Assembly: GCA_036874045.1 (NCBI GenBank)
Contig: CM072345.1
Location: 5,791,501-5,855,500 of the forward strand
Source: Cymodocea nodosa
Taxonomy: Eukaryota; Streptophyta; Magnoliopsida; Alismatales; Cymodoceaceae
Length of the DNA stretch: 64,000 nt
Direction of reading: 5' to 3'
A model generated the notes under the pieces. It was given only the letters and a program-made list of their open reading frames with translations. It made no database searches and had not been told where the DNA came from. Positions 47,295 to 59,199 of this stretch are shown piece by piece (within the stretch, counting starts at the first letter, position 1; the number at the start of each line of letters is the position of its first letter). Both the position numbers and the translations under genes were made by a program.

Positions 47295-48538
47295 GATTAT
47301 ATTATTTAGGGGGAGTAGTTGATCTATAGCTCCAAACCAGTTATGACAATAACAATTTGGTATTACTAAAGGCACCATTAATTGGTAGAAAGTGCTACAT
47401 TTAAATTGAGTGGAAAACGTGCCTAAAATCATGATATTCAAGGAGAGAAAAACCTACAGTAGCTAGAAACAAGCATATAGAAAAGAGAGCAACAGCTAGA
47501 CTATAATCACAAATTGCTTTTTGCATATGTTTTGAAGGAATCTCTTGAAGAGAAATTAGAAGCTAAATAGTAAAGGATTAGTTATAATGTTCTAAAATTA
47601 ACAATTAGTATCAAAAGTAGCATCAATGATTGAATCATGTTCTTTAAAGGAAATAAGATCTGCACGAGTCAAGATGAATGAATACAAAAGTAAGGAAATC
47701 AGATTTATCAAAGGACAAGCAAAATCTGCAATAGTTAGATTACAGTCTTCAAATTATCTTCTAAACATTGAAAGAACCTCTTGAAATAAAGATCTAAGAG
47801 AAGATAAACGGATTGGAATCAGAAGCTTAATGATTGAGAATGATTTATAATCTTTCTTTTTTTTTGATTATCAATTGGTACCTGGTTCAGTTGGTATCAT
47901 AAATGTCATTTTGCAAAATAGGTGCAATAAAACCATCTACAAGGAAAAGCATATAAGTAGGGGGAGAACCTACTATATGAAGGGAATTTAGAATGTTGCT
48001 TCAATGCAAAAAGAAAGTGTATAAAGAGGGCACGCATATAGGGGGAGAGCCTATAGCTTGCTATTAAAAATCAGAAAAACTCCATACAGATAGGGGGAGA
48101 GCATGTGGCAGCAACCACAAATATTAACTGTATATTTATAAATTGCTACATTAACTATTGGCATTTCACTATTTTTCAATTTTTACAGATGATGTAATAA
48201 GTAAACGAGAAATACCAAAAACCAAGAGAGCAATTATTGACTTCTCAAAAATTGATATGTCAACAACTAATTTCAAACAAGGGTTGAGGAAATTGACACT
48301 TAAATTGATATTGTGTTCGAATAAGAAAGAAGAAAAGTAGTATAACATCAAAGGGAAAGAAGAAAATAGACTACAATGATGAAAATATCTCAAAAATTGA
48401 TACCAGCACACCTACAGTAAACATTTGATGCACAATCAAAATTGGTATTCAAAGATATTGATGCAATTAATTCTTTCAACATTTGATATCAAATAGGATT
48501 ATGGAAATTAGAAAATTGTTATGTGTAATGCTTTTATG
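47295..48538 (+). other. B2 non-coding internal region
   Basis: No pol domain or credible ORF. PPT-like TAGGGGGAG occurs four times, at about 47308, 47959, 48040 and 48092, each with similar purine-rich context (GCATATAGGGGGAGA-like). Confidence 0.65.
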
Positions 48539-50695
48539 TGTTGTTAAATTAATGGCAAAAGGGCAAATTTTACATTTATAAACGCAAACGCACGGTGCCC
48601 ATTGTAATAAGCATGTGCAAGTACGGGTCGAATCTACAAGGAGTTTGTCTTAAATAATTTTATTAAAATGATCATTTGATAAAACATCTACTCTATTAAA
48701 TCCACAATTAAAACTCTAATTATGTGTAATCAAGTTACAATTTACAAAAATACAATAAAGATTTCAAAAGTAGCATAAAACTAGTTAATTCCTAGAGCTA
48801 ATAGCTAGAAAACTCAAGAAAATCTTAAGTTCACATTTCTGGAATCACAGAAATTTGTCCGAATTCTAACTCTTCTTCCTTCCAACCTGGACATTGAAAA
48901 ATCCAGAGAAAATATTGGTTAGAAAGGTCATCGAGTTATCTTTAAAATGGCAGTGATTTGCAGGACTAATTCACTCTAGGTTGCTGCCAAAGTCGGATAT
49001 AAAAACAGTGCGCCAAACAATTTTGAAAACTTTCCAAAAACGCGTTGTTGGTGTAAAAATCATAACTCAATCAAATCTTTATGAAACACCACGAAATCAC
49101 CGCGCCTTGAAAGATAACTCGTTTGTCTAATCAAGAAAATTTACCTGAAAACATTTTGAAAAGCAAGGCAACACGAAGGCGTCAAGCATAATTTCTGTCA
49201 CTCGACTAGTAAAATAGAGCAGATGCTACCTTCGAAAGAATAATCGAAAAACCGAAGAAATGCATTCTAAAAACTTCCAAAAACTCTACATACGTATTGT
49301 ACACTTGAAGTACTTACAAAAAAAGCTATAACACGACATATAACTCTGAGAAATCAAGTCGTACAACATATAACAAAACAAGGCTCATACAGGAATTTAC
49401 AGCAAATAGGATATACACGCATTCACAAGGGTTAAGAGTTAGTTTTATGCACAACATTCACATATTCACATGAAGCAACTATATTCCACGAAATATATTG
49501 TAAAACAACTAATATTCTTAAACAAAATCATCATTTAAATAACATACTACATGTGCACATAACAAATGAATTGAAAACCTAAATACTCATACACATATGA
49601 TATGAAAATTTGATATTCAAGTATGAGGATCTCTCTTCTCCAATATACCTTCGAATTCTCCACCTTTCTTCAAGCACGAGCTCCCTTTCAACCTTGAATC
49701 ATGTCACACCAACACACCACAGGGCTGTCACCACCTGTAGCACATCCAAAAGAGGTCTCTAGGGTTGCTTTGAAGTGGTGGTTGCACGTCTTCAACCACT
49801 TCCAAGATGTATGAAGTTGTTGGATTTCCTCTCAATGTTGATGCTTCTTATTACCTCATCTTGAAGATCACGTCCCAAGCTCTTCTAATGCTGCACACGT
49901 GCCTCCAATACCATTGATTTTACCCATGGAGGTCCTTCCGTATGTTGGCTTGGAGTAGAGAGTAGGAGGTCTTCTAGTATGAGGGGGAAGACGCCGAGCT
50001 CACCAATCTTGGAGGAGAGCTCGTCCACAACCTTGGCTGGAAGAAGGGAGGATGAAATTTTTGGAGTTCTTTGCTTGGCCTTTTGCGTGGAGGAGAAAGG
50101 AGATGAGATGTTTCCTTGGTCGGCCATGCACTTTTCTCTTCCCTTGTCATTCATCTATGGAAAGAATTCAAACACCTTCCAATTTGTGGCCTCCTAAATT
50201 AAGCAAGTCTTGATGGTTGATTGATTGATATGTTCAAGAATTGGAAGTGTGTGATGGACGACCATGGGTTGTTGATTTCCCATGATTTAATCCAAGGGTC
50301 CACGTCCTCACCTACAACAACTCAAAAGATAATGTTAAATGCATATGCACATTACACATAAATTGGTACTCAATTATAAAGCAAAAAATGAAATGTGCAT
50401 AATATATTGCTTGCTTAATTGAGGATTATTTGATTTCATATCTTAATGATAATTCTTTTAAGATATGCATGAAATCAATATATAAATTACTTATATCTAC
50501 ACATGGGCTAATTGACTAGGTGTTAATTTAATAAAGGATAAATTTGTGCATTATTGACTATTTAACCAATAAAACATGCATAGTTCTAAAATTTGATTTT
50601 CATGTAATCTTTCATAAGCAAATATATAATGATGACTTATAATCCTTAATATGCATGAAATAACATATATAAAATGCACAAATTGATACTTTACA
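48539..50695 (-). mobile_element. Solo LTR of a further (probably gypsy) family, LTR D
   Basis: 2,157 bp with exact 5-bp target duplications TTATG (48534-48538 and 50696-50700). On the minus strand it runs TGTAAAG...AACAACA. A GCAAGTACGGGTCGAATC block at 48628-48645 corresponds to GCAAGTACAGGTCGATCCC near the same end of LTR C, so the two are distantly related. Open stretches on both strands near 49885-50197 overlap each other and look like chance. Confidence 0.85.
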
Positions 50696-50990
50696 TTATG
50701 AGATCAGATATTACATCTTGACAAAAAGGGGAGCAATATGGCAATTACTTCAGCAAAAAAAAATTGTGGAACTCCTTTTCTCTAATGACAAAAAGGGAGA
50801 GAAGAATAAAGAGAATTACATAGAAGGCAAGGGGAGTATTCCCAATACACAAACAAGGGGAGAAATTAACTCCATTGTATTGTATTTACTATAAATCTTA
50901 GCTTTACTTAGTTTCTATGTGATTGAATGTATAGAGAAAATCTAGGGAGTGAAATACATGTAATTTAATGTAAAAGATTTTGTCATTATC
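50696..50990 (+). other. B2 3' spacer
   Basis: Non-coding; PPT-like GACAAAAAGGGGAGC (50718-50732) and GACAAAAAGGGAGAG (50787-50801) lie before the true PPT. Confidence 0.65.
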
Positions 50991-51003
50991 AAAAAGGGGG
51001 AGA
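50991..51003 (+). other. Polypurine tract of B2
   Basis: AAAAAGGGGGAGA, one base before the 3' LTR. Confidence 0.92.
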
Positions 51004-51004
51004 T

Positions 51005-52505
51005 TGTTAGAACCCTAGTATTTTGATAATGCAAAAACCTGTGTAAGAAAACAAATTATATTTCACAAATAAGACAGTTTAGCAAAAGATCAGAAGGTAG
51101 ATAAATAGATACAAGTAGTTTAGAAATTGCAGCTATAAAGCTACAAGAAAATCGGATAGTTACCAGGCTTAAGTATCCAAAAGAAAGTTAATCTTTGGTA
51201 AGTTACAGGCTCAAGTATTCGAAGAGTAAGTTTAAAGTAGTAGCAACACCATCGGATTAGAAGAATAACTATCCGAAAATACAAGGCCTTTGGAGAGTTG
51301 TGAAAGATAGATGGTTGAATGATCGGAAAGTTAGAAAGCTAACTATTCGAAAAACAAGAAGTTTCGGAAGGTTATAGATTTAACTATCCGAAACTTAAGT
51401 CATTCGATTACCCACATACAGAAATCTAGACAAAAGCTTAAAGGGATTAGAAAGTTAGAAAGTTTTTAGAAGAGTTAGAAAGTTAACTATCCAAAAAAGA
51501 AGAAGTTTCAGAAGGTTACAGATTTAACTATCCGAAAACTTAAGTCATCCTACTATGCACGTGCAGAAATAAGAAGACAACAGTCGAAAGCTTAAAAGAA
51601 GAAAATCGGAGAGTTACTATAACTAATTATCCGATAGTTAAGAACATTTCAGTGAGTTACAGTTACAAGTATTCGAACTTAAGACACGTCACGTGTATGA
51701 CTTAAATCTCACATGACAAAAGGACTTAAGTGGATTTTCGATGAGTTACAAACATCCTTCGGAAAGTTACATAGCTAACTATCCGAAAGTCTAAGAAAAT
51801 TAGATGGTTATCTTGAAACACCTTTCCAAACAGTAACTTACCATATTTAGACTTGCAAACTCAACAAGTATAGTAGAATAAATCCGTTGAAGAGAAAATA
51901 TGATCGTTGGACTTACAAGCATAAATACAAATAGATCATTCAATATTCAGTAGAGCTAACAAGTGAGATTACATATACAATCATATATCGAAATATAGTA
52001 TAGACTGTAGATTAACTACTGTTACAGAAGAATGCTCAATCTAGATTAACTACAACAAGGAATCAATTGAAAGCTGGATTTACAAGAAGATTCTCAAAGC
52101 TCTCCAAGTGTTGAAAGGCTGATCCAAGAAGGATCATTTGATTCATGGCTTCTACCTTAAAGCTTCACTCAAGTTGTTGGTTTGAGTTTCGACCTGAACA
52201 CTCAAGAGGTTGGTTTTCTAAAGTTTATACCTGAAAAATTCTAAGTGTTGGTTCTTGCTTCAACCTGAAAGTAAGTGTTGAAATACTTAGTGAAGCCCAA
52301 GTGATCCTTGGGGGTGGACTAGTCGAGTTGGTGAACCACCTAAAATTCCATTATGTTTCTTACTTTTATTTCGGCTATGCATGTTTTTAGTACTTGAGTA
52401 AACTATTTATTTAAAATTGGTTAATTAAATCAAAAATAGTTTTAAATATACTTTGTTCTCCATTCACCCCCCCCCCCCCTTTGGTGAAGCCATACGTTCC
52501 TAATA
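51005..52505 (+). repeat. 3' LTR of B2
   Basis: 1,501 bp, TGTTAG...CCTAATA (terminal CA mutated to TA), followed by target duplicate GATAA. A run of 12 C lies near its end (52467-52479). Confidence 0.92.
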
Positions 52506-52705
52506 GATAAATGGTTTGCTACTACATTTTCACATCTGTTTTTATTTTTAATTTCTAGATCAAATTCTTGCAATAATAATATCCACCAGATCAGTCTAGA
52601 TTTAGTCTCTTTCTTTCCTATTAGGTGTTTTAAAGTTGAATGATCCGTGTATACTATCACTTTAGCTCCTATCAGATATGATCTAAACTTTTTTAAGGCA
52701 AACAT
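52506..52705 (-). pseudogene. pol: Athila-type RNase H fragment
   Basis: Minus strand: [53 protein letters not shown] and ENVVANHLS, the gypsy RNase H end. It is continuous across B2 with the integrase at 44233. Its N-terminal side is cut by LTR B3 at 52706. Confidence 0.88.
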
Positions 52706-53372
52706 TGTTAGGACCCTTGTATTTTGATAATGCAAAAAACCTGTGTGAGAAAATAAATTGTATTTCACATATTAGATAGTTTAGCAAAAGAGCATAAGAC
52801 AGATAAGTCATTATAAACAGTTCAGAATGTGTTGTAAGAGATAAATAGGATATTGAAAGGTTACGAAGCTTAACTATCTGGAAGAGATAATTTTTCAGTG
52901 AGTTACCAGGCTTAAGTATCCGACGAGTTAGTGTTAAGCAGCAATATCACCATAGGACGGTTAGAAAATTAACTATTCGAAAATACAAGGCCTTTGGAGA
53001 GTTTTAAAGATAGTTGGTTGAATGATTGGAGAGTTAATGCACTAACTATCTGGAAGTTTAAGGAAACCAGAAAGTTAGGAATGCTAACTATCCGAAACTT
53101 AAGTCATTAAATTTCCCACGTGTAGAAATTTAGAACAGAAGCTTAAAAGAATTTTTCGAAGAGTTAGAAAGCTAACTATCCGAAAAACAAGAGATTTCGG
53201 AAGGTAACAAAATTAACTATCTGAAACTTAAGTCATCTTATTGTGCATGTGTAGAATTAAGAAAGCAATCGGAAGCTTAGAAGAAGAATTTAGAGGATAT
53301 TGTAGCTAACTATCTAAAAGTTGAAGAGTTTCAGTGAGTTAACAGTTATAACCATCCGAACTTAAGACACCT
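52706..53372 (+). repeat. LTR B3, left part
   Basis: Starts TGTTAGG at 52706 (left flank AACAT) and runs in family-B U3 sequence to the CACCT target at 53368-53372. It continues at 55724. Confidence 0.88.
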
Positions 53373-55723
53373 TGTTTGGATTTTCCCAACTCTACACTAG
53401 AAAAACTTGGATTTGTTACTTCTGTTTTTACTTAGTTAATTTATCTTTATGCCTATTCTCTCTTTTAGAAGTAAACAAACAACCTTTAATACAATTTAGA
53501 TATTAATTCCAATTTGTACTTTAACTACAAGTGCACAGTGTATATTGTATCAGTGTGCAAGTACAGGTCGATCCCATAGGGAATTGCTGATGAATTTGAG
53601 AACTGTTTGCTTGTTAAAAATCAAATTTATATATTCAATAAGCTCTCCATTGAATTATAGTTAACTTAACAGACTAAGTTCGTTGAGTTATGGCTAACTC
53701 AACGGACTAACCTCATGGACTTAAGTTAACTCCACGAGCCTGTCTTTTCTTTTTAATACTGCTATTTACAAAGGAATTCGGCCAACCATTGGGCGATTCC
53801 ATAGATTGTAAATAACATCAATTAAGCTCTTTAATGTTAGTTAACATTGGATTTATCATTAAGCAATACTCACATTCAGATAATTCAAACAGTAACCATT
53901 AAAATCTTTAAGTCTTTTGAACGAACCAATTTCAGTAAACTGTAAAACTAAAATAAACATAAAACAATCACAACATTGACAAAGATAACATTAATCATGA
54001 TATAACACTCAAATACAACATACAAACATAGATAAAAATTTTTTGGTATTTTTGTTTTAATATGAACATGGAAATGGGCGAAAGGTGAAATGTAAAGTAA
54101 TCTCACTTGACAGTAAATACTTCCGACACTACTTGCAACGCGATTACACCACTGAAAATTAAACCACTTACAATTCTGTCTCCTCTCCCTAAAGAATCGC
54201 GAGTCCAGAATTGCAAGATGATCTCCTCTTCAGCATACAAGCATCAACCCGAAGCCAAGGCTAAAAGCTTTACGATCTCCTGAAATATGAGTCGGCGCTT
54301 GGTGAAAATGGCTTCCCTTCCCATAATGCGATCACTCCTCACAGTGGTTGTCAAGCATTGTGTTTGGCTCGGAATCGACTCGACATCAAGCAAGTATCCT
54401 CACAAACCTCCGATGGTTGGTGATTATGGTGGTGATGATGATGGTTGGTGAGGTACTTTAGAGAATTGCGACGCTCATCCTCCTCTACACACACTGTCCG
54501 TCCATCGATCACACATGCACACTTTCTTCTATTTTCCTTCCTTTCTTTTATATTTCTTCAGTAGTAACTGCTTCTACTTGAATGATCGGTTGGATTTCCT
54601 TCATTCATATCAACGACGATGCTTTCTTCTCCTACGCGATACGTGCAAACGTGGTTTTTCCTTCCAACTGTCCTATTTCTACAAACGCTACAGTGGCATA
54701 TTAGAAAATAAATAGTCTGTGGAGTTACAGATAATTCAACAAACTTTCTTCGTTAATTTAACTATAAAACACATGCAATAAAGAAATAAGCCGCTAACAT
54801 AATGCATTACCTTAATGTGTATTCATGTAACTCAACGCATACAATTATGCTAACTTAACGAGTTAAACATGTGCATCTCACGTGATATACTAAAGCATTT
54901 AAATTCAACACGTGCATAAATTTAAGTATCCGATGCTCAGGTGCATTGCATTTCGGATACTTATAAACTTAACTATCTGATGCTTAGATGCATTTCGGAT
55001 AGTTACAAATAACTCACCGATATATAACTTAAGTAAATCTACTAGATCTCGACACGTGTCAGCAGCAGTTTAATCATAAAATAACATTTCGGAGAGTTAC
55101 ATGTCTAACTATCCGATGTTCAGATGCATTTCAGATAGTTACAGCTAACTCACCGAAAATCCACTTAAGTCAATTTCCTAGAACATGACACGTGTCCTCA
55201 GCTATTTTATAAATAAAAAGAGATTTCGGAAAGTTACAGGGATAACTATCCGATGCCCAACTGCAATTTCGGATAGTTATAGATAACTCACCGAAAGTTC
55301 ACTTAAGTCATTCATTATGGTTTCGACACGTGTACTTCAGGAAATAATAAAATATTCTCTCAAAACATAACTGTTCGGCAATTTAAACATAACTATTCGA
55401 TACATGTTCGGTCTGTTAAACATAACTGTTCGAATATGTTCGGTATGTTAAACATAATTGTCTGAATATGTTTGGTATGTTAAACATAATTGTCTGAAAT
55501 ATCAGAAAATTCGGCTACTTAAGAATTTCACAGCCTGCAACTTACAGACAGTTCATAAATGTACTAAATTAACATTAATTCCCTCAAATTAAACAAATTC
55601 TTCAATTAAAGCATATAACAGTGTAATTATAACATAATGGCTTAATTCTTATATGATAAGCTAAATATTATGCAATTAACCATCATTTAACCGTTAATAA
55701 TTTGCACTTTTTCATTCTAAACA
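53373..55723 (-). mobile_element. Solo LTR C (C2) inserted in LTR B3
   Basis: 2,351 bp with ends TGTTTGG and CTAAACA on the plus strand and exact CACCT duplications (53368-53372, 55724-55728). Near identical to 61593-63956. On the minus strand the LTR begins at 55723. Open stretches such as 54515-54715 are in the LTR. Confidence 0.93.
54850..55530 (-). promoter_or_regulatory. U3 module array of LTR C
   Basis: Three units of about 136-138 bp. Each has two stem-loop motifs (CGGATAGTTA/TAACTATCCGA type), CACTTAAGT and a GACACGTGTC palindrome (55051-55060, 55187-55196; GACACGTGTA at 55325-55334). Then come about four 31-bp repeats around GTTCGGTATGTTAAACATAA (55380-55500). 54735-54925 is the block shared with LTR A. 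ABA/G-box response is only suggested by the ACACGTGTC core. Confidence 0.6.
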
Positions 55724-56028
55724 CACCTCACATGCATGACTTAAAATTTCACGTGACAGACAAAAGGACTTAAGTGGATTTTTGGTGAGTTATGGCTATT
55801 CTTCAGAGAGTTACATAGATAACTATTCGAAAATCAAAGGGAATCAGAAGGTTACAAGTTGGACAATATATAGAACGATAACTTACAATTTTTGGGACTA
55901 GCTACACAGTAAGTACAGTAGAAAACATCAATTAGAAGGGAATATGATCGTTATACCTTTTGGTATAAATATGAGAAGGGAAGTTTAAAAAAAGATTATC
56001 ATATATTGTGAGCTACTCAAAAATTCTG
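55724..56028 (+). repeat. LTR B3, right part
   Basis: Resumes family-B LTR after the solo LTR, including TATA region GGTATAAATATGAG (55964-55977). It stops at GTGAGCTAC (about 56017) where unrelated sequence joins. Confidence 0.85.
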
Positions 56029-56953
56029 AACGAGGTTAGTTCGTGGATTAAGCAGAACAGTTATTCTTTTAACCTCGAACGAAACTTCGTCGGTTTAACG
56101 GTTACCAAAATCTGAAAATAGTAGTAGTACACGTACCCATAAAAACAGGAACCACGATGCATGTTGCAAGCCACGTTCTTGCAACGAGATTTATTCACTT
56201 TATGGATGTGCAGTATATATATAAAACAAAATGTTATTTACGAGTTACCAGCACTTTTAAAAGAAAGGAGAATGCATTGGAGGAACTGGAATGAGAAGCA
56301 GCTGATCCAACTTCATCCGACAACAACTATTTATTGAATGGAAAGCTTCAGACTGAATCGACAAATGGAATTGATGCAATTACCATTGGATGCACTAAGG
56401 GAAGTACTAAGTAACTTGTCAGCTAAAGATCTGTGTAGGCTGTGTTGTGTATCAAAGGAAATTAAAGACTATATTGAAGAAAAATATTTTCAGGGACTAC
56501 AAGCTGCAAAAATGACTAAGATTAGAGATGGATTCATATGGAGGTCATTTAATCGTAGTTCAAATACCCAAGAATATCTGGCTATGGAAGAAACTACTGG
56601 AATTCCACCCAATGCATTAGAAGGAATAAATCATATTATGGGGATAGATGAAGAATTAATCATATACAAGACGAGACCAAGGTATGCAAGTTTATTATTA
56701 CCTGATATTTTGATAAGAAATCCTATAATAGGAGAAGAATGGAATATAGGAAGACCTAATAGATTTGAAGCACCAACTATAAATTGTGGGTCAACTTTAA
56801 TATTTTCTGATAAAAATTCTGCAATTCCTGAAAAATTATATTATTGGAGACCTACAGAAAATTGGGGTGAAGAGTTACACTTAAGTGTGTATAATTTTCT
56901 TAACAGATCTTAGAATGAAAATATTATGATATATCTAGGACAAGAATCATTAA
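56029..56953 (+). pseudogene. Inverted partial copy of the F-box gene with its upstream region
   Basis: 56029-56337 is the upstream region and 56338-56913 codes 191 residues from ATG to a TAG at 56911 where C1 has TGG. Homology stops at 56953 after GAATCATTAA. The protein differs from C1 at about 8 of 191 positions and keeps the whole F-box. It lies in reverse orientation to 59751-60678, so the two form a 925-bp inverted repeat about 2.8 kb apart. The F-box-associated half is absent. Confidence 0.9.
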
Positions 56954-57021
56954 ACATAACTATTAGTAAATAATAAAATATTAGTATATTAGTAAACTTT
57001 AATATTAGTATATGATAACAA
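56954..57021 (+). other. AT-rich junction filler
   Basis: Short direct repeats of ATTAGTA (four or more) between the F-box copy and LTR C; looks like filler at a repair junction. Confidence 0.5.
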
Positions 57022-57412
57022 TACTTCAGGAAATAATAAAATATTCTCTCAAAGCATAACTGTTCGGCAATTTAAACATAACTATTCGATACATGTTCGG
57101 TCTGTTAAACATAACTGTCCGAATATGTTCGGTATGTTAAACATAATTGTCCGAATATGTTCAGTATGTTAAACATAATTGTCCAAAATATCAGAAAATT
57201 CGGATACTTAAGAATTTCACAGCCTGCAACTTACTGACAGTTCATAAATGTACTAAATTAACATTAATTCCCTCAAATTAAACAAATTCTTCAATTAAAG
57301 CATATAACAATGCAATTATAACACAATGGCTTAATTCTTATATGATAAGCTAAATATTATGCAATTAACCATCATTTAACCATTAATAATATGCACTTTT
57401 TCATTCTAAACA
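57022..57412 (-). repeat. 3' LTR of C1, truncated
   Basis: Minus-strand LTR start TGTTTAG at 57412; matches 55723-55334 and 63956-63567. It contains the 31-bp GTTCGG repeats. Confidence 0.88.
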
Positions 57413-58726
57413 CTTCCCCCATACCTAAATTTTGCTAGTCCCTTAGCAAACTAAGATCTAATTAATTGGTCTTTAAAAGTGCTAGAATTAATTCTTCCCC
57501 TTTTGTTTTTCTTCTGTTTAGCATAAAAATATATTCTGTATGTTTCAGTAATCAACCTGCAAATATACTTAGAATATATGTAAATTACATACAAAGTATA
57601 TCATCATCATATAGGTGTTAATTATATTATCGTTTGTTCTTCTTTTCATCATCTGTCATCCTGAATTTTCCAATAAAATTTCTAGAAGAAATTTCAACAA
57701 CATACGAATCAAAGTACAATCCAATTCAATTCGATTAAGACAAGTAGAATAAAGAATTGTATCTCCATTAAACAACTTCAAAAGTCAATTCCAGATTCAT
57801 ATTTCAGCAATTCTAGATAACAGAAAATATATTCGATTCATAAGATATCTGTATTTCACAAAACACTTGTATCTTTTCAGAACAGTATATGTATATATAT
57901 ATATATATTTATACTTTAAAAGTTAATTTGACAAGCTTGAATCATACAAGAGCTTTCTAATGTACCCATGTAACGAGCTTTCAGTCAACAATCCCAGATC
58001 TGATTAGGATCTTAGGTTGCCAGATTTTAAGAGTCATTTTTCAAGTCAACAATCCTTACATACCTATCTGCTCAAGTACAAAAGGCTTGTGATCAAACAA
58101 GTCAATAAACTCTCAAAATTTTCCCTTTTTTTTTCTTTTTGTTGTTTTTTTTTACAACATAACTACAAACACAAAACAAAACATTAATCACATACTATAT
58201 ATGTATGTATTTCATTAATACATATGCAGTAAAACACCAATCTCATATAGTTCTGCTTCTATCATTTACTGAAGATATGAATCCATCTCAATAAGCTCAT
58301 ACTTTTCTGTAGTTTAATAAGATCTACACATAAATCATTCTACAAGTTCAATTAGTCAAATTAAATGTATCTTTAATCATATGTGTTTCATTTAATCTAG
58401 AATTCACATCTCAGCTCTTTCAGGACTTCAGATAATTTACTGATTTTTCATTAAGCATTCTGATTTCATTTTAAAATCGTGAAACTGTTAAACTCATGAA
58501 ATTCAAAAAAACATAAGATACTATATCTAGATTTGCATAACTAGTAAATTCAATAGCATCTTATATAGCCTTCTAAATATAACATTCAAGCAGTTTATAA
58601 AAATTTTACAGTCTCATTTATCGGATAGTTACATCAAGTTCATAAAAATTTTCAATTTCCTCAAAACTTTGCAGTACTATTTTAATTTCTTTAATTAACA
58701 AACTTACATGGCTGTTACTTCAATTA
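57413..58726 (-). other. C1 spacer between two polypurine tracts
   Basis: Non-coding. Next to the LTR lies minus-strand GGTATGGGGGAAG preceded by AGGGACTAGCAAAA, a classic pre-LTR context of plant gypsy elements. 57600-58440 is homologous to A1 5750-6450. Confidence 0.7.
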
Positions 58727-58737
58727 CCTCCCCCCCC
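58727..58737 (-). other. Internal polypurine tract of C1
   Basis: Minus-strand GGGGGGGGAGG preceded by TTGAGGACAATGCAAAATGTAG-like context. About 1.3 kb upstream of the LTR-adjacent tract. Confidence 0.75.
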
Positions 58738-59199
58738 ATACCTACATTTTGCATTGTCCTCAATGTAAAAGATTTGACAATAAGTACAGTAATTGTAGCA
58801 GGCATGAATACAGTTTTGGTTGATTTAAAATTCAAGATGAGTAATTAGTTACATACCTTGTTTCATTTGTATCTCGTTCTGCATATTCTAATTTTTGATT
58901 CTGAAAAACTTTTCATTCACAGATAAAAGCAAAATATAAAACAAAATAACATTTAACAGATATTAATAAATCAGTGTCTTGTGTGGAACCTAGGCTCCTA
59001 TGCCTTTGGTGGCTCACAAGCAAGCCAGTTGGTTTCCCAAAGCAGATACCAACAAACTGGATTGATATTTTGTTTTGTTTGTTTTTAATTTGTTTGTTTT
59101 TTTATAAAATGAATTTGAAAATTTCAAAATTCTTTTTTTAAAAATAAATAAATAAATAAATGCAGAATACACACAACATTAAACACACAAAATCACAGC
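58738..59199 (-). other. C1 F-box 3' region
   Basis: No gene. Holds the GTGTGGAACCTAGG...GGTGGCTCACAAGCAAG block shared with C3 (58980-59030) and an AAATAAATAAATAAATAAAT run near 59143-59162. Confidence 0.55.

Larger units (their letters stand above)
44234..52505 (+). mobile_element. Element B2: gag-only copia element inserted in Athila pol
   Basis: 8,272 bp with both family-B LTRs, PBS, gag and PPT; no protease, integrase, RT or RNase H. Target duplication GATAA at 44229-44233 and 52506-52510. The element is interrupted by a solo LTR of another family (48539-50695). Without it, the internal region is about 3.1 kb. The layout fits the class of non-autonomous LTR elements that keep only gag. 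Confidence 0.93.

Noticed and set aside
49885..50197. Overlapping ORFs on both strands in LTR D
   Set aside because: Both lie inside a solo LTR and mirror each other; no domain recognised.
55380..55500. CRISPR-like array of about 31-bp repeats
   Set aside because: Repeats are directly tandem without unique spacers and lie in a plant LTR U3; a CRISPR array is not expected in a plant nuclear genome.
56338..56913. Separate short F-box gene of 191 codons
   Set aside because: It is a 5' fragment of the C1 gene ended by a TGG-to-TAG change and cut at 56953; a gene in its own right is not supported.
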